From positions 1 through 25,980 of the IMG/VR virus record IMGVR_UViG_3300036046_000304: 25,980 nucleotides of DNA. The stretch is one strand, 5' to 3'. This document shows, in pieces, positions 6,975 to 14,180 of the stretch (position 1 is its first letter; the number at the start of each line of letters is the position of its first letter). The notes under the pieces were generated by a model. It did not search any database. It saw nothing but the letters and a program-made list of their open reading frames with translations, and had not been told where the DNA came from. This stretch comes from a virus. Position numbers and translations under genes: made by a program.

Positions 6975-8588
6975 ATGGCTAATTTATCAGCCCTCGACCT
7001 CGCCATGCGCCTCACCTTATCCCGGCAGTTGTTGCTGCTGAATCTGTTCACCACTCTAGCGCTCGGCCTAGTTCTGGCGCTCACCGGCTGGAGCCTGAGT
7101 ACACTCAGGCTCGACTTCCGCCACTACGAGGCCGGGCAGCGCAGTGTGAATCTGCTGCTGGAGATCAAGGCCAGCGCCCTGTCGGTGGCGCGCGCCGATC
7201 CCATCCTGGCCGAGACCGCCGCGCAATTGACCAGCACCGACCAGGCCGTGCGTACGGCAGCGCAAGCACTGCAGCCCTTGCTATCCGATGCCGAGGCCAA
7301 GCAGATGAAGGGGCTGATCGATCAGTTCTGGCTTGAATACATCCGCCAGTTCAGCAGCGCGACCCGCATCGCCGAGAGCAGCCCACAGGATGCCTTGGGC
7401 ATTCCCGAGCAGATTTACCAGTTGCAGCTGGCACCGATGATCAGCGAGCTGGATGCGCTGGTGGGGCGCGAGCGCCAGCATGCCGCCCAGTTGCGGGCCC
7501 GCATCGTTCAGACCACCGAGCAGATTTTCCGTGGCGTGCTGATTCCGCTGCTGTTGGCCGCACTGGTGGTGATTGCTGGCCAGTTCTTGCTGGCCAGCCG
7601 CCTGAAGCGGCGCCTTAAGCAGATGGAGACCGAGGCGCTGCGCATGCAGGGTGGTGATCTGCGTCATCGTCTGCCCGAGGGCGAGGATGAGCTAGGCCAG
7701 CTCGCGCGCGCCTTCAATGGCTTTGTGACGGTGCTAAGCCAGCTGCTGCGTGAAGTGCAGCAGGAAGTGGCCCATACCCGCCATGAAGCCGGCCAGCTGA
7801 GCACACGCGCCGAACAGGTCGGCCAGTTCACCACCCAGCAAAGCCGTGAGGTCGGCGAAATCGGCGCGGCGGTCGCGCAGCTATCGGGATCGGTGCATAC
7901 CGTGGGCAGCTTCGCGCAGGCGGCGGATGAGGCGGCACAAGCCGCGAATCAGCTCACACGTCAGGCCGAACAACGCAGCGGCCAGGCCCTACACGATATG
8001 CAGCTATTGCAAGGCAGCGTACAGCGCGCCCGTACGACGCTGACTTCGCTGGGTAGCGCCATGGGCAAGGTGACGGCCGTCAGCGCACTGATCAAGGACA
8101 TCGCCAGCCAGACCAATCTCTTGGCCTTGAATGCCGCCATCGAGGCCGCCAGGGCGGGCGAGAGCGGGCGCGGCTTCGCCGTGGTGGCCGATGAGGTGCG
8201 CAAGCTGTCTGAGCGCACCGCCGGCGCGACCGGCGAAATCGGCACGATTCTGAGCGGCTTGGCCACCAGCATGGAGGAGGCCCACCAGGCCATGGACCAG
8301 GCGGAATCGCTGGCAGTGGAGGAACTGGGCCAGGTGGAGACGATTGCCCAGCTGATGCAGCAGGCCGAGCGCATGGCCGAGCAGGTACAGCAGCGTATGG
8401 GCAGCATTGCCCAGGCCACGCGCGAGCAATCGCAAACCAGCGGGCAGATCAGCCAGGATGTAGAGGCAATCAACAGCCTGGCGCAGGACACTGCCGAGCA
8501 GATGCAGGCCACCCTGCAGCAAGCTAGCGGACTGAGCGCCGGCGCGGCGCGCCTGGAGCAGGCCTCGCGCCGTTTTCAGCTCGACTAG
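6975..8588 (+). CDS. methyl-accepting chemotaxis protein
   Basis: A membrane chemoreceptor of about 537 residues. An N-terminal membrane segment ([20 protein letters not shown]) is followed by a periplasmic helical sensor of about 130 residues, a second membrane segment (about 187-207, [20 protein letters not shown]), and a HAMP domain ([20 protein letters not shown]). The long cytoplasmic coiled coil ends in the canonical hairpin tip ([20 protein letters not shown] with [11 protein letters not shown], about 375-412) that contacts CheA and CheW. No C-terminal CheR-tethering pentapeptide is seen. The start is uncertain: ATG 6975 and ATG 7005 both lack a good ribosome site, and a TTG at 6939 lies inside a strong stem-loop. 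The ligand cannot be told from sequence. Confidence 0.93.
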   Translation: MANLSALDLAMRLTLSRQLLLLNLFTTLALGLVLALTGWSLSTLRLDFRHYEAGQRSVNLLLEIKASALSVARADPILAETAAQLTSTDQAVRTAAQALQPLLSDAEAKQMKGLIDQFWLEYIRQFSSATRIAESSPQDALGIPEQIYQLQLAPMISELDALVGRERQHAAQLRARIVQTTEQIFRGVLIPLLLAALVVIAGQFLLASRLKRRLKQMETEALRMQGGDLRHRLPEGEDELGQLARAFNGFVTVLSQLLREVQQEVAHTRHEAGQLSTRAEQVGQFTTQQSREVGEIGAAVAQLSGSVHTVGSFAQAADEAAQAANQLTRQAEQRSGQALHDMQLLQGSVQRARTTLTSLGSAMGKVTAVSALIKDIASQTNLLALNAAIEAARAGESGRGFAVVADEVRKLSERTAGATGEIGTILSGLATSMEEAHQAMDQAESLAVEELGQVETIAQLMQQAERMAEQVQQRMGSIAQATREQSQTSGQISQDVEAINSLAQDTAEQMQATLQQASGLSAGAARLEQASRRFQLD

Positions 8589-8777
8589 TTGGCGAACGTA
8601 GGCCTTTCTGTAGTCGCCACGGCCGGGCTACGGGTAGGAAAACGACAAATTAGCAAAAATTGATTTGCTTTTAGAGTTTTTACTAGTGAGCTGGCGTATA
8701 TTCCGGCCGCATAAAATCAAGCAGTTCATCAGGGGAAGTGATGCGGGGCTTTCTAATCTCTGGCAGAGGGAAAGACG

Positions 8778-11072
8778 ATGCACACATTACATGCGGCCGG
8801 CCGAAGTAGACCGGCATATTTAAGGCGCAGCGCACTGCTGGCCTTGTTGGGCGCCGGCCTGCTTTCCGCCTGTGGCGGCGGGGGAGGGAATGCGCCAGGC
8901 GCTAGCACACCGATAGGCGCGACGCCCAATGAGGGCGTGCCCGGCAAGGGCACGGTCACGGCAGACGGCTATGTGCCGCTCTTTCCCGAAGGTACCGAAT
9001 TCCTGGAGCAATTGCAGTATCGCGAGGCTGACGGCACCTTGGTGACGCTGGCAGGCTTTCGCACTACCGACCGGCACGCCCGTGAGCGCGGCGAAGGCTG
9101 GTTCGAGGCGGACCGCGGGCCGGGCGCTTATTTCACTTTCCCGACCTTTTACTTCCAGAACCGCACCCTGGGCCTGGAAATCCGCGACACCATTCCGGCC
9201 GGCGGCAACAAGATACAGATCTTCCTGCGCGCCAATGGCGGCAGCTTCGATGGCACCACCTTCAGCCTGTTCCGCAATATCCAGAACCCGGAAGTGCGCG
9301 ACTACGGCTGGTCGATGAACACCGGCTTCAATAATCCGACCGAGAAAGGCCTGCCTTTCTGTCACACCGATCAACCGCGCGAAGACTGCATGATTGAGTT
9401 CACCTCGAACTGGCGCACCGATCCGCATAGCCCGCTCAAGATCGGCGATAAGATCGAGCTGGCACCGGCCGTGCGTCTGGCACGCTGGGAGATGAACCAG
9501 GACCCGAAGAAGGCTGGCTGGCCGCTGCAGACTGGCAATCGCTACTACTCGCAAGCCACCACCGATCCGGCCAAGAGTGGCAAGGCCATCATCGATGGCG
9601 GCGGCAGCCGCTATTACTCGCTGGAGCAGCTTTATGTAGTAGGGAAGGGCATGCGTCCCTGGTACGGGATTGCGCCGAATCTGGATTCCGAGCCGCTGCC
9701 TGACGACACCCTGCTGGGTGGCGATACCAGCATCTCGTACAACTACGCCGATGAGCCGATGCGGGTGTTCCAGCAGCCGGCCAACAATATCGGCATCAAG
9801 AACCTGCAACGCTTTGTGGAGGGCCGCCGCCTGTTCCATACCTCATTCAAGGACGGCACGCATTCCGAGCACGACCGCACCAATCCGGTATTCAGCGCCC
9901 ATATCGGCCAGCTTGGGCCGCGCTTCAACCAGGAACGCTGCATTGCCTGCCATGTGAACAATGGACGGAGCAGCGCGGCCGAGATTGGCTCGCCGCTGGA
10001 CATGATGCTGGTGGCCACCGGCACCGCCATGAATGAAGGCCGTCGCGTTGCGCACCCTGATTACGGCTTGAACGTGCAACACCATGCCAATGGCGGCAAG
10101 GCCAATGACTATGACGTGACCATCAGCCAGTACGAAACCCAGCTGCGCACGCTGCCGGACGGCACCCAGGTGGCGTTGCGCAAGCCAGTGTATGCGTTCA
10201 AGGGCGCACGGCCAGCGCTGATGTCGGTGCGCCAGGCACCACAGGTCATCGGCATGGGCCTCTTGGAAGCGGTGCCCGAGCAGACCATCGTGGCCATGGC
10301 CGACCCAGATGACAGGAATGGCGATGGCATCCGCGGTGTGTTCAACCTAGTCTCCGACCCGGATACCGGCCAGCCGCGCTTGGGACGTTTCGGCTGGAAG
10401 GCCGGCAAGGCCAGCATCCGCCACCAGGCTGCCGAAGCGCTGATGAACGATATGAGCGTAACCACCACCAGCTACCCCAAGCACAGCTGCCAGCGTGGCG
10501 CAGCCGATTGTCGTAGCAGTACTGGTGCGCCAGCCGTGAGCGAAGCGGAGCTGCAGCGCCTGACCCACTATCTATCGCTGCTCGGCGTGCCGGCGCAGCG
10601 TAGTGTTCGCAGCGGCTATCCGGCCGGTATGCGAGTCGCGGTCGAGCACGATGTCGACCCGGTAGTCGTGGCGCGCGGCACAGCCGTCTTCAGCAGCACG
10701 GGCTGCACCAGCTGCCATACGACACAGTTGAAGACCGGCAATACCCATCCCTTTGTGGAGCTGCGCAACCAGACCATACGGCCGTACACCGATATGTTGC
10801 TGCACGATATGGGACCGGACCTGGCCGACACCGTGCAGGAATACAAAGCCATGCCCGCCATGTGGCGCACGCCGCCGCTATGGGGCGTAGGCACGCTGAA
10901 GTTCACCCAGGGCGGCGCCGACAAGGCACGCTACCTGCACGACGGCCGTGCCCGCACGCTGATGGAAGCGATTCTCTGGCACGGCGGCGAAGCAGAAGCC
11001 ACGCGCAGGAAGTTTGAAGCGCTACCAGCAACGGATCGCGCCGCCTTGATCGCTTTCCTGGAAACGCTGTAA
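8778..11072 (+). CDS. di-haem oxidoreductase-like lipoprotein (DUF1111 family)
   Basis: A 764-residue exported protein. The signal sequence ends in the lipobox LSAC (residues 29-32) followed by a glycine run, so it is probably a lipid-anchored protein. Two c-type haem motifs are visible, CIACH (388-392) and CTSCH (643-647). The C-terminal half has the DUF1111 di-haem peroxidase-like pattern (IGMGLLEAVPEQ; DDRNGDGIRGVFN; WRTPPLWGVG; YLHDGRARTLMEAILWHGGE). The N-terminal ~330 residues precede the catalytic part and make this longer than the usual ~450-500 aa members. A GAGGGAAAG site precedes the ATG. A strong terminator follows at 11112-11143, so the gene appears monocistronic. The substrate is unknown. 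Confidence 0.87.
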   Translation: MHTLHAAGRSRPAYLRRSALLALLGAGLLSACGGGGGNAPGASTPIGATPNEGVPGKGTVTADGYVPLFPEGTEFLEQLQYREADGTLVTLAGFRTTDRHARERGEGWFEADRGPGAYFTFPTFYFQNRTLGLEIRDTIPAGGNKIQIFLRANGGSFDGTTFSLFRNIQNPEVRDYGWSMNTGFNNPTEKGLPFCHTDQPREDCMIEFTSNWRTDPHSPLKIGDKIELAPAVRLARWEMNQDPKKAGWPLQTGNRYYSQATTDPAKSGKAIIDGGGSRYYSLEQLYVVGKGMRPWYGIAPNLDSEPLPDDTLLGGDTSISYNYADEPMRVFQQPANNIGIKNLQRFVEGRRLFHTSFKDGTHSEHDRTNPVFSAHIGQLGPRFNQERCIACHVNNGRSSAAEIGSPLDMMLVATGTAMNEGRRVAHPDYGLNVQHHANGGKANDYDVTISQYETQLRTLPDGTQVALRKPVYAFKGARPALMSVRQAPQVIGMGLLEAVPEQTIVAMADPDDRNGDGIRGVFNLVSDPDTGQPRLGRFGWKAGKASIRHQAAEALMNDMSVTTTSYPKHSCQRGAADCRSSTGAPAVSEAELQRLTHYLSLLGVPAQRSVRSGYPAGMRVAVEHDVDPVVVARGTAVFSSTGCTSCHTTQLKTGNTHPFVELRNQTIRPYTDMLLHDMGPDLADTVQEYKAMPAMWRTPPLWGVGTLKFTQGGADKARYLHDGRARTLMEAILWHGGEAEATRRKFEALPATDRAALIAFLETL

Positions 11073-11111
11073 TCGCGCTGATTGCTGGCTTAGTCAGCGC
11101 GCAAGTGAAGC

Positions 11112-11143
11112 AAGCCACGACGGCCTTGGCCGTCGTGGCTTTT
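11112..11143 (+). terminator. intrinsic terminator after the di-haem lipoprotein gene
   Basis: A perfect GC-rich inverted repeat (AGCCACGACGGCC at 11113-11125 and GGCCGTCGTGGCT at 11128-11140) is followed by TTT. It lies 40 bases after the stop codon at 11072. The stretch from here to the left attachment site (about 115 bases) shows no gene I would support. Confidence 0.85.
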
Positions 11144-11255
11144 CATGTGCGCTAAATTTGCAACGGGTAGTCTGCGCACTTAGCGCTAGGGAAGGCACTG
11201 CGAAGATGAGCAAGCTCAGGATACTCGGCCACCTCTGGTCTAACCTAGATGCCTA

Positions 11256-11283
11256 ACTTTACATAATAAACATTTGCTTATTA
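11256..11283. repeat. left attachment site (attL) of the filamentous prophage
   Basis: A 14-bp core ACATAATAAACATT at 11261-11274 recurs exactly at 19035-19048. On the reverse strand the site reads as a dif-like element: the XerD-side arm TTATGTAAAGT is intact, while the XerC-side arm (11273-11283) is degenerate. The degenerate half lies on the phage side. The stop codon of the phage repressor (11259-11261) falls across the core boundary. Confidence 0.8.
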
Positions 11284-11663
11284 GGGACTGCGGTTTGATA
11301 ACCGTCTGTTATTAAAGCTGCTTTAGCCTCAGAGTGTGGCAGGGTTCCGTAAGCCATCAACAGCCCTAACCCCAAAAGAACCGCCTGAATCGTCGACCGA
11401 AATCGCTTCATCTGGTCTTCCCAGAACGACCTCCTCTCGTCGCTCTTTGCCCGCTCGGCCTCAATGATCGCCGACACCTCTAGCGGGTTCATTTTCAGGA
11501 TTTCAGCCAAGCGCCACACCGCATAGGTGTCTGGCTGACCCTTTCCCTTCCGCCAGTGCCACAGGTTCGTGTGATTCGTGCCGAGCTCACGCCCGAGCGC
11601 GCTTTCACTCGCATTCCCTAGCTTTTCCTTCGCTGCGTCTAGCAACTCGCCAATCGTCTTCAT
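11259..11663 (-). CDS. phage HTH regulator (DUF3693-like) with membrane segment; C-terminus truncated by integration
   Basis: From ATG 11663 (AGGTG site; the frame is open to 11711 but no site is seen there) the protein has 134 residues. Residues 1-75 hold a helix-turn-helix (ESALGRELGTNHTNLWHWRK) and LAEILKMNPLEVSAIIEAER, matching the DUF3693 phage-regulator pattern. A hydrophobic segment follows (IQAVLLGLGLLMAYGTLP, about 94-111), suggesting a membrane-linked form. The last five codons lie in the left attachment site and the TAA stop is completed by host bases. In the rebuilt circular phage the frame runs 29 codons further and stops at 18946, just before the minus-strand terminator at 18901-18923. 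It diverges from the ssDNA-binding gene and is the likely lysogeny repressor. Confidence 0.75.
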   Translation of the reverse strand: MKTIGELLDAAKEKLGNASESALGRELGTNHTNLWHWRKGKGQPDTYAVWRLAEILKMNPLEVSAIIEAERAKSDERRSFWEDQMKRFRSTIQAVLLGLGLLMAYGTLPHSEAKAALITDGYQTAVPNKQMFIM

Positions 11664-11671
11664 GCGGACAC

Positions 11672-11728
11672 CTGTTAAAAATTTGACAGTTGTTAACTTT
11701 TGAACAACCATTTGTTCGGAATTTGACA
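11672..11728. promoter_or_regulatory. operator-like dyads between repressor and ssDNA-binding gene
   Basis: Two adjacent dyads are visible: CTGTTAAAAATTTGACAG (11672-11689, CTGT-N10-ACAG) and GTTGTTAACTTTTGAACAAC (11689-11708, GTTGTT-N8-AACAAC). AATTTGACAG of the first recurs at 11720-11729. TTGACA at 11683-11688 and 11723-11728 could serve as -35 boxes for rightward transcription, though no good -10 box follows either. The arrangement suits repressor binding between divergent genes. Confidence 0.45.
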
Positions 11729-11770
11729 GAAGTCTACCGCTCTTTCCCCCTGAAACGCTTCCTCCTACTC

Positions 11771-11798
11771 ACCCGGCATAAACCCCGGGTCTTTTTTT
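11771..11798 (+). terminator. intrinsic terminator in the leader of the ssDNA-binding gene
   Basis: ACCCGG (11771-11776) and CCGGGT (11785-11790) form a stem around eight bases, directly followed by C and seven T. Only 20 bases separate the T-run from the ATG at 11819, so a promoter can hardly fit between them. A rightward transcript would meet this hairpin before the phage genes, which suggests attenuation or anti-termination. Confidence 0.7.
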
Positions 11799-11818
11799 GA
11801 CCACAAAGGAACCTCGCC

Positions 11819-12136
11819 ATGAGCACGCCAGAGAGCAACACCCCAAAGCTGCAACGCAACCAGATGTACCTCGTCGGCCGCATTGCCGCCGTACAGACCA
11901 AGCGCGACGCCCAGAACCGCTACATCCACCACATCGCTACACCGGCTGCTGACGAGTTCTCGCGCCCTCAGGAGCTCGATGTGCGCAGCAAGGTGCGCCT
12001 GGGTGCCGTAGGCGACCCCGTCTCCCTGGTCGTGTCCTGGGAAGGCTACCAGCAGCGCTTCACCTACAAGGACAAGGAGACCGGCGAAGTAAACGGCGGC
12101 TCCAAGATCGTCGGCTCGTTCGCTGCAGTCGAGTAA
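11819..12136 (+). CDS. inoviral single-stranded DNA-binding protein (gpV-like)
   Basis: A 105-residue protein with an AAAGGA site upstream. Size, position (first rightward gene, upstream of the replication gene) and content fit the phage ssDNA-binding proteins that coat the displaced viral strand and hand it to the assembly machine. The sequence is mainly beta-type with basic and aromatic residues (NQMYLVGRIAAVQTKRD, QNRYIHHIATP, GDPVSLVVSWEGYQQRFTYK), consistent with an OB-like fold. No enzymatic motif is present. The assignment is by context and fold pattern rather than a diagnostic motif. Confidence 0.72.
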   Translation: MSTPESNTPKLQRNQMYLVGRIAAVQTKRDAQNRYIHHIATPAADEFSRPQELDVRSKVRLGAVGDPVSLVVSWEGYQQRFTYKDKETGEVNGGSKIVGSFAAVE

Positions 12137-12139
12137 GCC

Positions 12140-12349
12140 ATGCCACGCCTCGTTACCGTCAGCCTGATTATTGAGGATGGTGCAGACCTTCCTCAGAACC
12201 TGACGCTCAATTTCGAAGATCACGTAGTTAGCGATGCTTACTGCACGAATGACTACGGCAATGACTGGTCCGTCAGCGTGCTGGATTCGGTCGTTACCGT
12301 TTCCAGCATCCAGCAACGCGACTTCCGCCCGCATCCGGGGCGCGGCTAA
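12140..12349 (+). CDS. small phage protein of unknown function
   Basis: A 69-residue protein whose ATG follows the ssDNA-binding stop by three bases, so it is co-translated with it. It has alternating beta-type segments (RLVTVSLIIEDGADLPQNLT, DWSVSVLDSVVTVSSI), is acidic overall and has one cysteine and no membrane segment. A strong intrinsic terminator lies about 100 bases after its stop. I do not recognise the family. Confidence 0.6.
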   Translation: MPRLVTVSLIIEDGADLPQNLTLNFEDHVVSDAYCTNDYGNDWSVSVLDSVVTVSSIQQRDFRPHPGRG

Positions 12350-12540
12350 TGGTTTACCAGTCCGCACTCGCTTGCCCTGTTTTTGCTCTTCCTTCGGACG
12401 AGCAATCACTGGTGAACGAGCGTACTCCGCTGGTCGTTTTAGGGGGACGGGTTACTGGTAATACCCGTCTTTTTTCTCATTTTGAGAAAAATCACCCTGT
12501 TTCAGACCTCCAAAACACCGGTTCGAGGGGCTCGCTCTAG
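12349..12540 (+). CDS. doubtful 63-aa ORF over structured rep leader
   Basis: The frame starts in a TAATG overlap with the preceding stop and ends in a TAGTG overlap with the replication gene GTG, which would suit translational coupling at both ends. Against it, the middle of the frame contains an intrinsic terminator (12446-12475), a second hairpin (12471-12491) and weaker dyads at about 12390-12415. The protein has no recognisable features. The stretch may instead be a non-coding origin or regulatory leader. Confidence 0.3.
   Translation: MVYQSALACPVFALPSDEQSLVNERTPLVVLGGRVTGNTRLFSHFEKNHPVSDLQNTGSRGSL
12446..12475 (+). terminator. intrinsic terminator upstream of the replication gene
   Basis: GACGGGT (12446-12452) and ACCCGTC (12463-12469) form a stem with a ten-base loop, followed by six T. 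A second stem, TTTTTCTC (12471-12478) with GAGAAAAA (12484-12491), starts inside the T-run. The first hairpin would separate the ssDNA-binding transcript from the replication gene. Confidence 0.75.
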
Positions 12541-13688
12541 TGCTCTTCGTGGACTTCATTCGCATCAGCCAACGGCACCCCGGCCGGCTCGACCCGGAAA
12601 CGGGCGAGCTGCTGCCGGTGCTGCCCAAGGTGGATAGCGGCATCGTGGCCAAGTTCGTCGAGAACGAGGCAGGCGAGGTCGAGTGCGAATGGGAAACCAC
12701 CAGCCGCCGACATCTCGAAGGCTCCTACGACAGCCTAGTGATCCTCCACTCTGATGGCTTCAAGGTCACACTTGAAGGCAACGTCGGGCGCTACGGCCGC
12801 CCCGACAATGTCTTCAACTATGACTTCGACCGCACCATTGATCTGTGTAACCGCTTCTGCACGCTGCACGGCCTACCGCCGTTTAGTCCTGGTGAGCAGC
12901 AGGTAAACCCGAATCCCAGCGAGCATGACGTAAAGCACGGCCTGTTTGAGTACTGGACGGGCGCTGCCATTTCCGAGCTTCACCTCACCAAGAACTTCGC
13001 CTGCGGCGGCCCTGATAACGCCCAGGCCGTCATTGAGTGGGCTGATACCCAATCCGTCTCACACATCAAAAAGGGCAGGGCGGGGCTTACTACCGTCTCA
13101 TTCGGCACAGCCAAGAGCCGCAAGCAACTCGTCCTGTACCTCAAAGCACCCGAGATGCTGGTGCACACCCACGGCCGCAAGAAGGCCGAAATCCTATCTG
13201 ACCCCGTTTACCAGTACTGCCATAGCCAAGGCGTATTGCGTGCCGAACTCAAAGCCCGACGCCTCGAACTCCGCGATGCCGAACTCCGCTACTTAGGAGA
13301 CGTGACCATGACCAAGCTAGAAGCCCTATATGAGCGCGAAACTGAAGTGCTACGCCGCACCAAAGTCGATGCCGCCTCCATCGACCTCAACGACCTACCC
13401 GCCAAGGTGCGCGCCACAGCTGACAGCTGGCTGCGCGGCGGCCAGCCAAAGACCTTCCTGTCTACCGCGACTCTTTACCGCCACGCCAAGGTATTGCGCG
13501 ACTACGGCATCGACATCATGGAGCCGCACGACCCCTCCAAGCCTTACCAGCCGATCACCATCAAGGTGATACAGATTCAGCCCATCGCCGAGGCGCCCGA
13601 CTGGTATTGGCCGCATCAGCACAAGCTGCGCCTGGTCGTCGACAACACTAACCAGCTCGACCTTTGGGCCGACAGGCAAGCCGCTTAG
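12540..13688 (+). CDS. phage replication initiation protein (gpII/X family)
   Basis: A 382-residue protein of the inoviral gene II/X type that nicks the plus strand for rolling-circle replication. The N-terminal domain contains a GSYDSLVILHSDGFKVTLEG segment and NVGRYGRPDNVFNYDFD, then ISELHLTKNFACGG, the expected pattern of phage CRI/gpII replication proteins. The C-terminal domain (from about 257) corresponds to the gpX part. The start is a GTG at 12540 overlapping the stop of the doubtful ORF, with a GAGGGG site about nine bases upstream. A strong internal ribosome site and ATG occur at 13308. I did not identify the catalytic tyrosine with certainty. Confidence 0.82.
   Translation: MLFVDFIRISQRHPGRLDPETGELLPVLPKVDSGIVAKFVENEAGEVECEWETTSRRHLEGSYDSLVILHSDGFKVTLEGNVGRYGRPDNVFNYDFDRTIDLCNRFCTLHGLPPFSPGEQQVNPNPSEHDVKHGLFEYWTGAAISELHLTKNFACGGPDNAQAVIEWADTQSVSHIKKGRAGLTTVSFGTAKSRKQLVLYLKAPEMLVHTHGRKKAEILSDPVYQYCHSQGVLRAELKARRLELRDAELRYLGDVTMTKLEALYERETEVLRRTKVDAASIDLNDLPAKVRATADSWLRGGQPKTFLSTATLYRHAKVLRDYGIDIMEPHDPSKPYQPITIKVIQIQPIAEAPDWYWPHQHKLRLVVDNTNQLDLWADRQAA
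13308..13688 (+). CDS. gpX-like product from an internal in-frame start
   Basis: Within the replication gene, AGGAGA (13295-13300) precedes an in-frame ATG (13308) with a spacing of eight bases to the last G of AGGAG; the codon offset from 12540 is exactly 256. Translation would give the C-terminal 126 residues alone, beginning MTKLEALYERETEVL. Filamentous coliphages make gpX (111 aa) from gene II in the same way, as a regulator of replication. The internal start is visible; its use is inferred. Confidence 0.5.
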   Translation: MTKLEALYERETEVLRRTKVDAASIDLNDLPAKVRATADSWLRGGQPKTFLSTATLYRHAKVLRDYGIDIMEPHDPSKPYQPITIKVIQIQPIAEAPDWYWPHQHKLRLVVDNTNQLDLWADRQAA

Positions 13689-13696
13689 CACAGCGC

Positions 13697-13738
13697 TTTG
13701 CGCGCTCGGAGCGCAGCTCCGAGCACCGAGCGCGCAAA
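13697..13738. repeat. nested inverted repeats between rep and coat genes
   Basis: TTTGCGCGCTCGG (13697-13709) pairs perfectly with CCGAGCGCGCAAA (13726-13738). An alternative inner hairpin, CTCGGAGC/GCTCCGAG (13705-13723), uses part of the same arm, so the two folds exclude each other. No T-run follows, so it is not a plain intrinsic terminator. It could be a packaging signal, a minus-strand origin or an mRNA processing/stability element before the highly expressed coat genes. Confidence 0.65.
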
Positions 13739-13756
13739 CGCGAATTAAGGATTTTT

Positions 13757-13909
13757 ATGGAACCGATGAGCCTTGCTGAATTAGCAACCATTGGCATCAC
13801 ACCTGAATATTTCGCCATGGCTTTTGCATTCGGCTTTGGCTCTATCACCACCTCTTGGTTTCTTGGCTATGTGACTGGATTGGCAATTGAGTCCATTCGC
13901 AAAGTCTAA
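13757..13909 (+). CDS. small single-span membrane protein, probable minor coat protein
   Basis: A 50-residue protein with one hydrophobic segment (YFAMAFAFGFGSITTSWFLG, about 18-37), an acidic N-terminus and a basic C-terminus (ESIRKV). AAGG lies about seven bases upstream of the ATG. It is 38 bases ahead of the major coat candidate. Size and charge layout resemble pVII/pIX-type or leaderless coat proteins that wait in the inner membrane before assembly. Role inferred from location. Confidence 0.6.
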   Translation: MEPMSLAELATIGITPEYFAMAFAFGFGSITTSWFLGYVTGLAIESIRKV

Positions 13910-13947
13910 CTTGGGCAATTTCGCCCGCTTTAAAAGGAGTAGTAAAT

Positions 13948-14082
13948 ATGGAACAAATCTGGGCTGCAGTAGACCTTGGCACCGTATCCGCTAGCGTTAT
14001 CACGCTGATGGTTCTTGTTATCGGCATCAACATGGCATTCAAGGGCGGCGACCTGGGCAAGCGCGCCGTCAAGAAGGCTTAA
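13948..14082 (+). CDS. probable major coat protein (pVIII-like, leaderless)
   Basis: A 44-residue protein with the best ribosome site of the cluster (AAAAGGAGT, eight bases from ATG 13948). The charge layout is that of filamentous major coat proteins: acidic N-terminus (E2, D9), hydrophobic middle (SVITLMVLVIGINMAF, about 16-31) and a basic tail (K32, K38, R39, K42, K43) to bind the ssDNA. There is no signal peptide; Pf3 coat protein is a known leaderless example of the same length. The small gene at 14085 follows after two bases. Confidence 0.72.
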   Translation: MEQIWAAVDLGTVSASVITLMVLVIGINMAFKGGDLGKRAVKKA

Positions 14083-14084
14083 TC

Positions 14085-14180
14085 GTGGTCCCGGCGCTCG
14101 TTTCCCTCTTCTACGCAATTATTGCCATGATTGGGGCAATGAGCGCCTTTGTTCTTTTCAGCCAGATCAAGGCTAAATAA
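14085..14180 (+). CDS. 31-aa membrane protein, probable minor coat (pVII/pIX-like)
   Basis: A GTG start two bases after the coat stop gives 31 residues, MVPALVSLFYAIIAMIGAMS followed by AFVLFSQIKAK: one membrane helix and a basic C-terminus. Its TAA overlaps the ATG of the adsorption gene (TAATG). Filamentous phages encode such 30-33 aa minor coat proteins at the virion tip. The ribosome site would lie in the 3' end of the coat gene (AAGAAGG). Confidence 0.62.
   Translation: MVPALVSLFYAIIAMIGAMSAFVLFSQIKAK

Noticed and set aside
8820-9839. 339-aa minus-strand frame
   Set aside because: Antisense to the di-haem lipoprotein, which has lipobox, haem motifs and ribosome site.
11205-11255. 16-codon ORF beginning MSKLRILGHLW before attL
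   Set aside because: No ribosome site, no context and too short to support.
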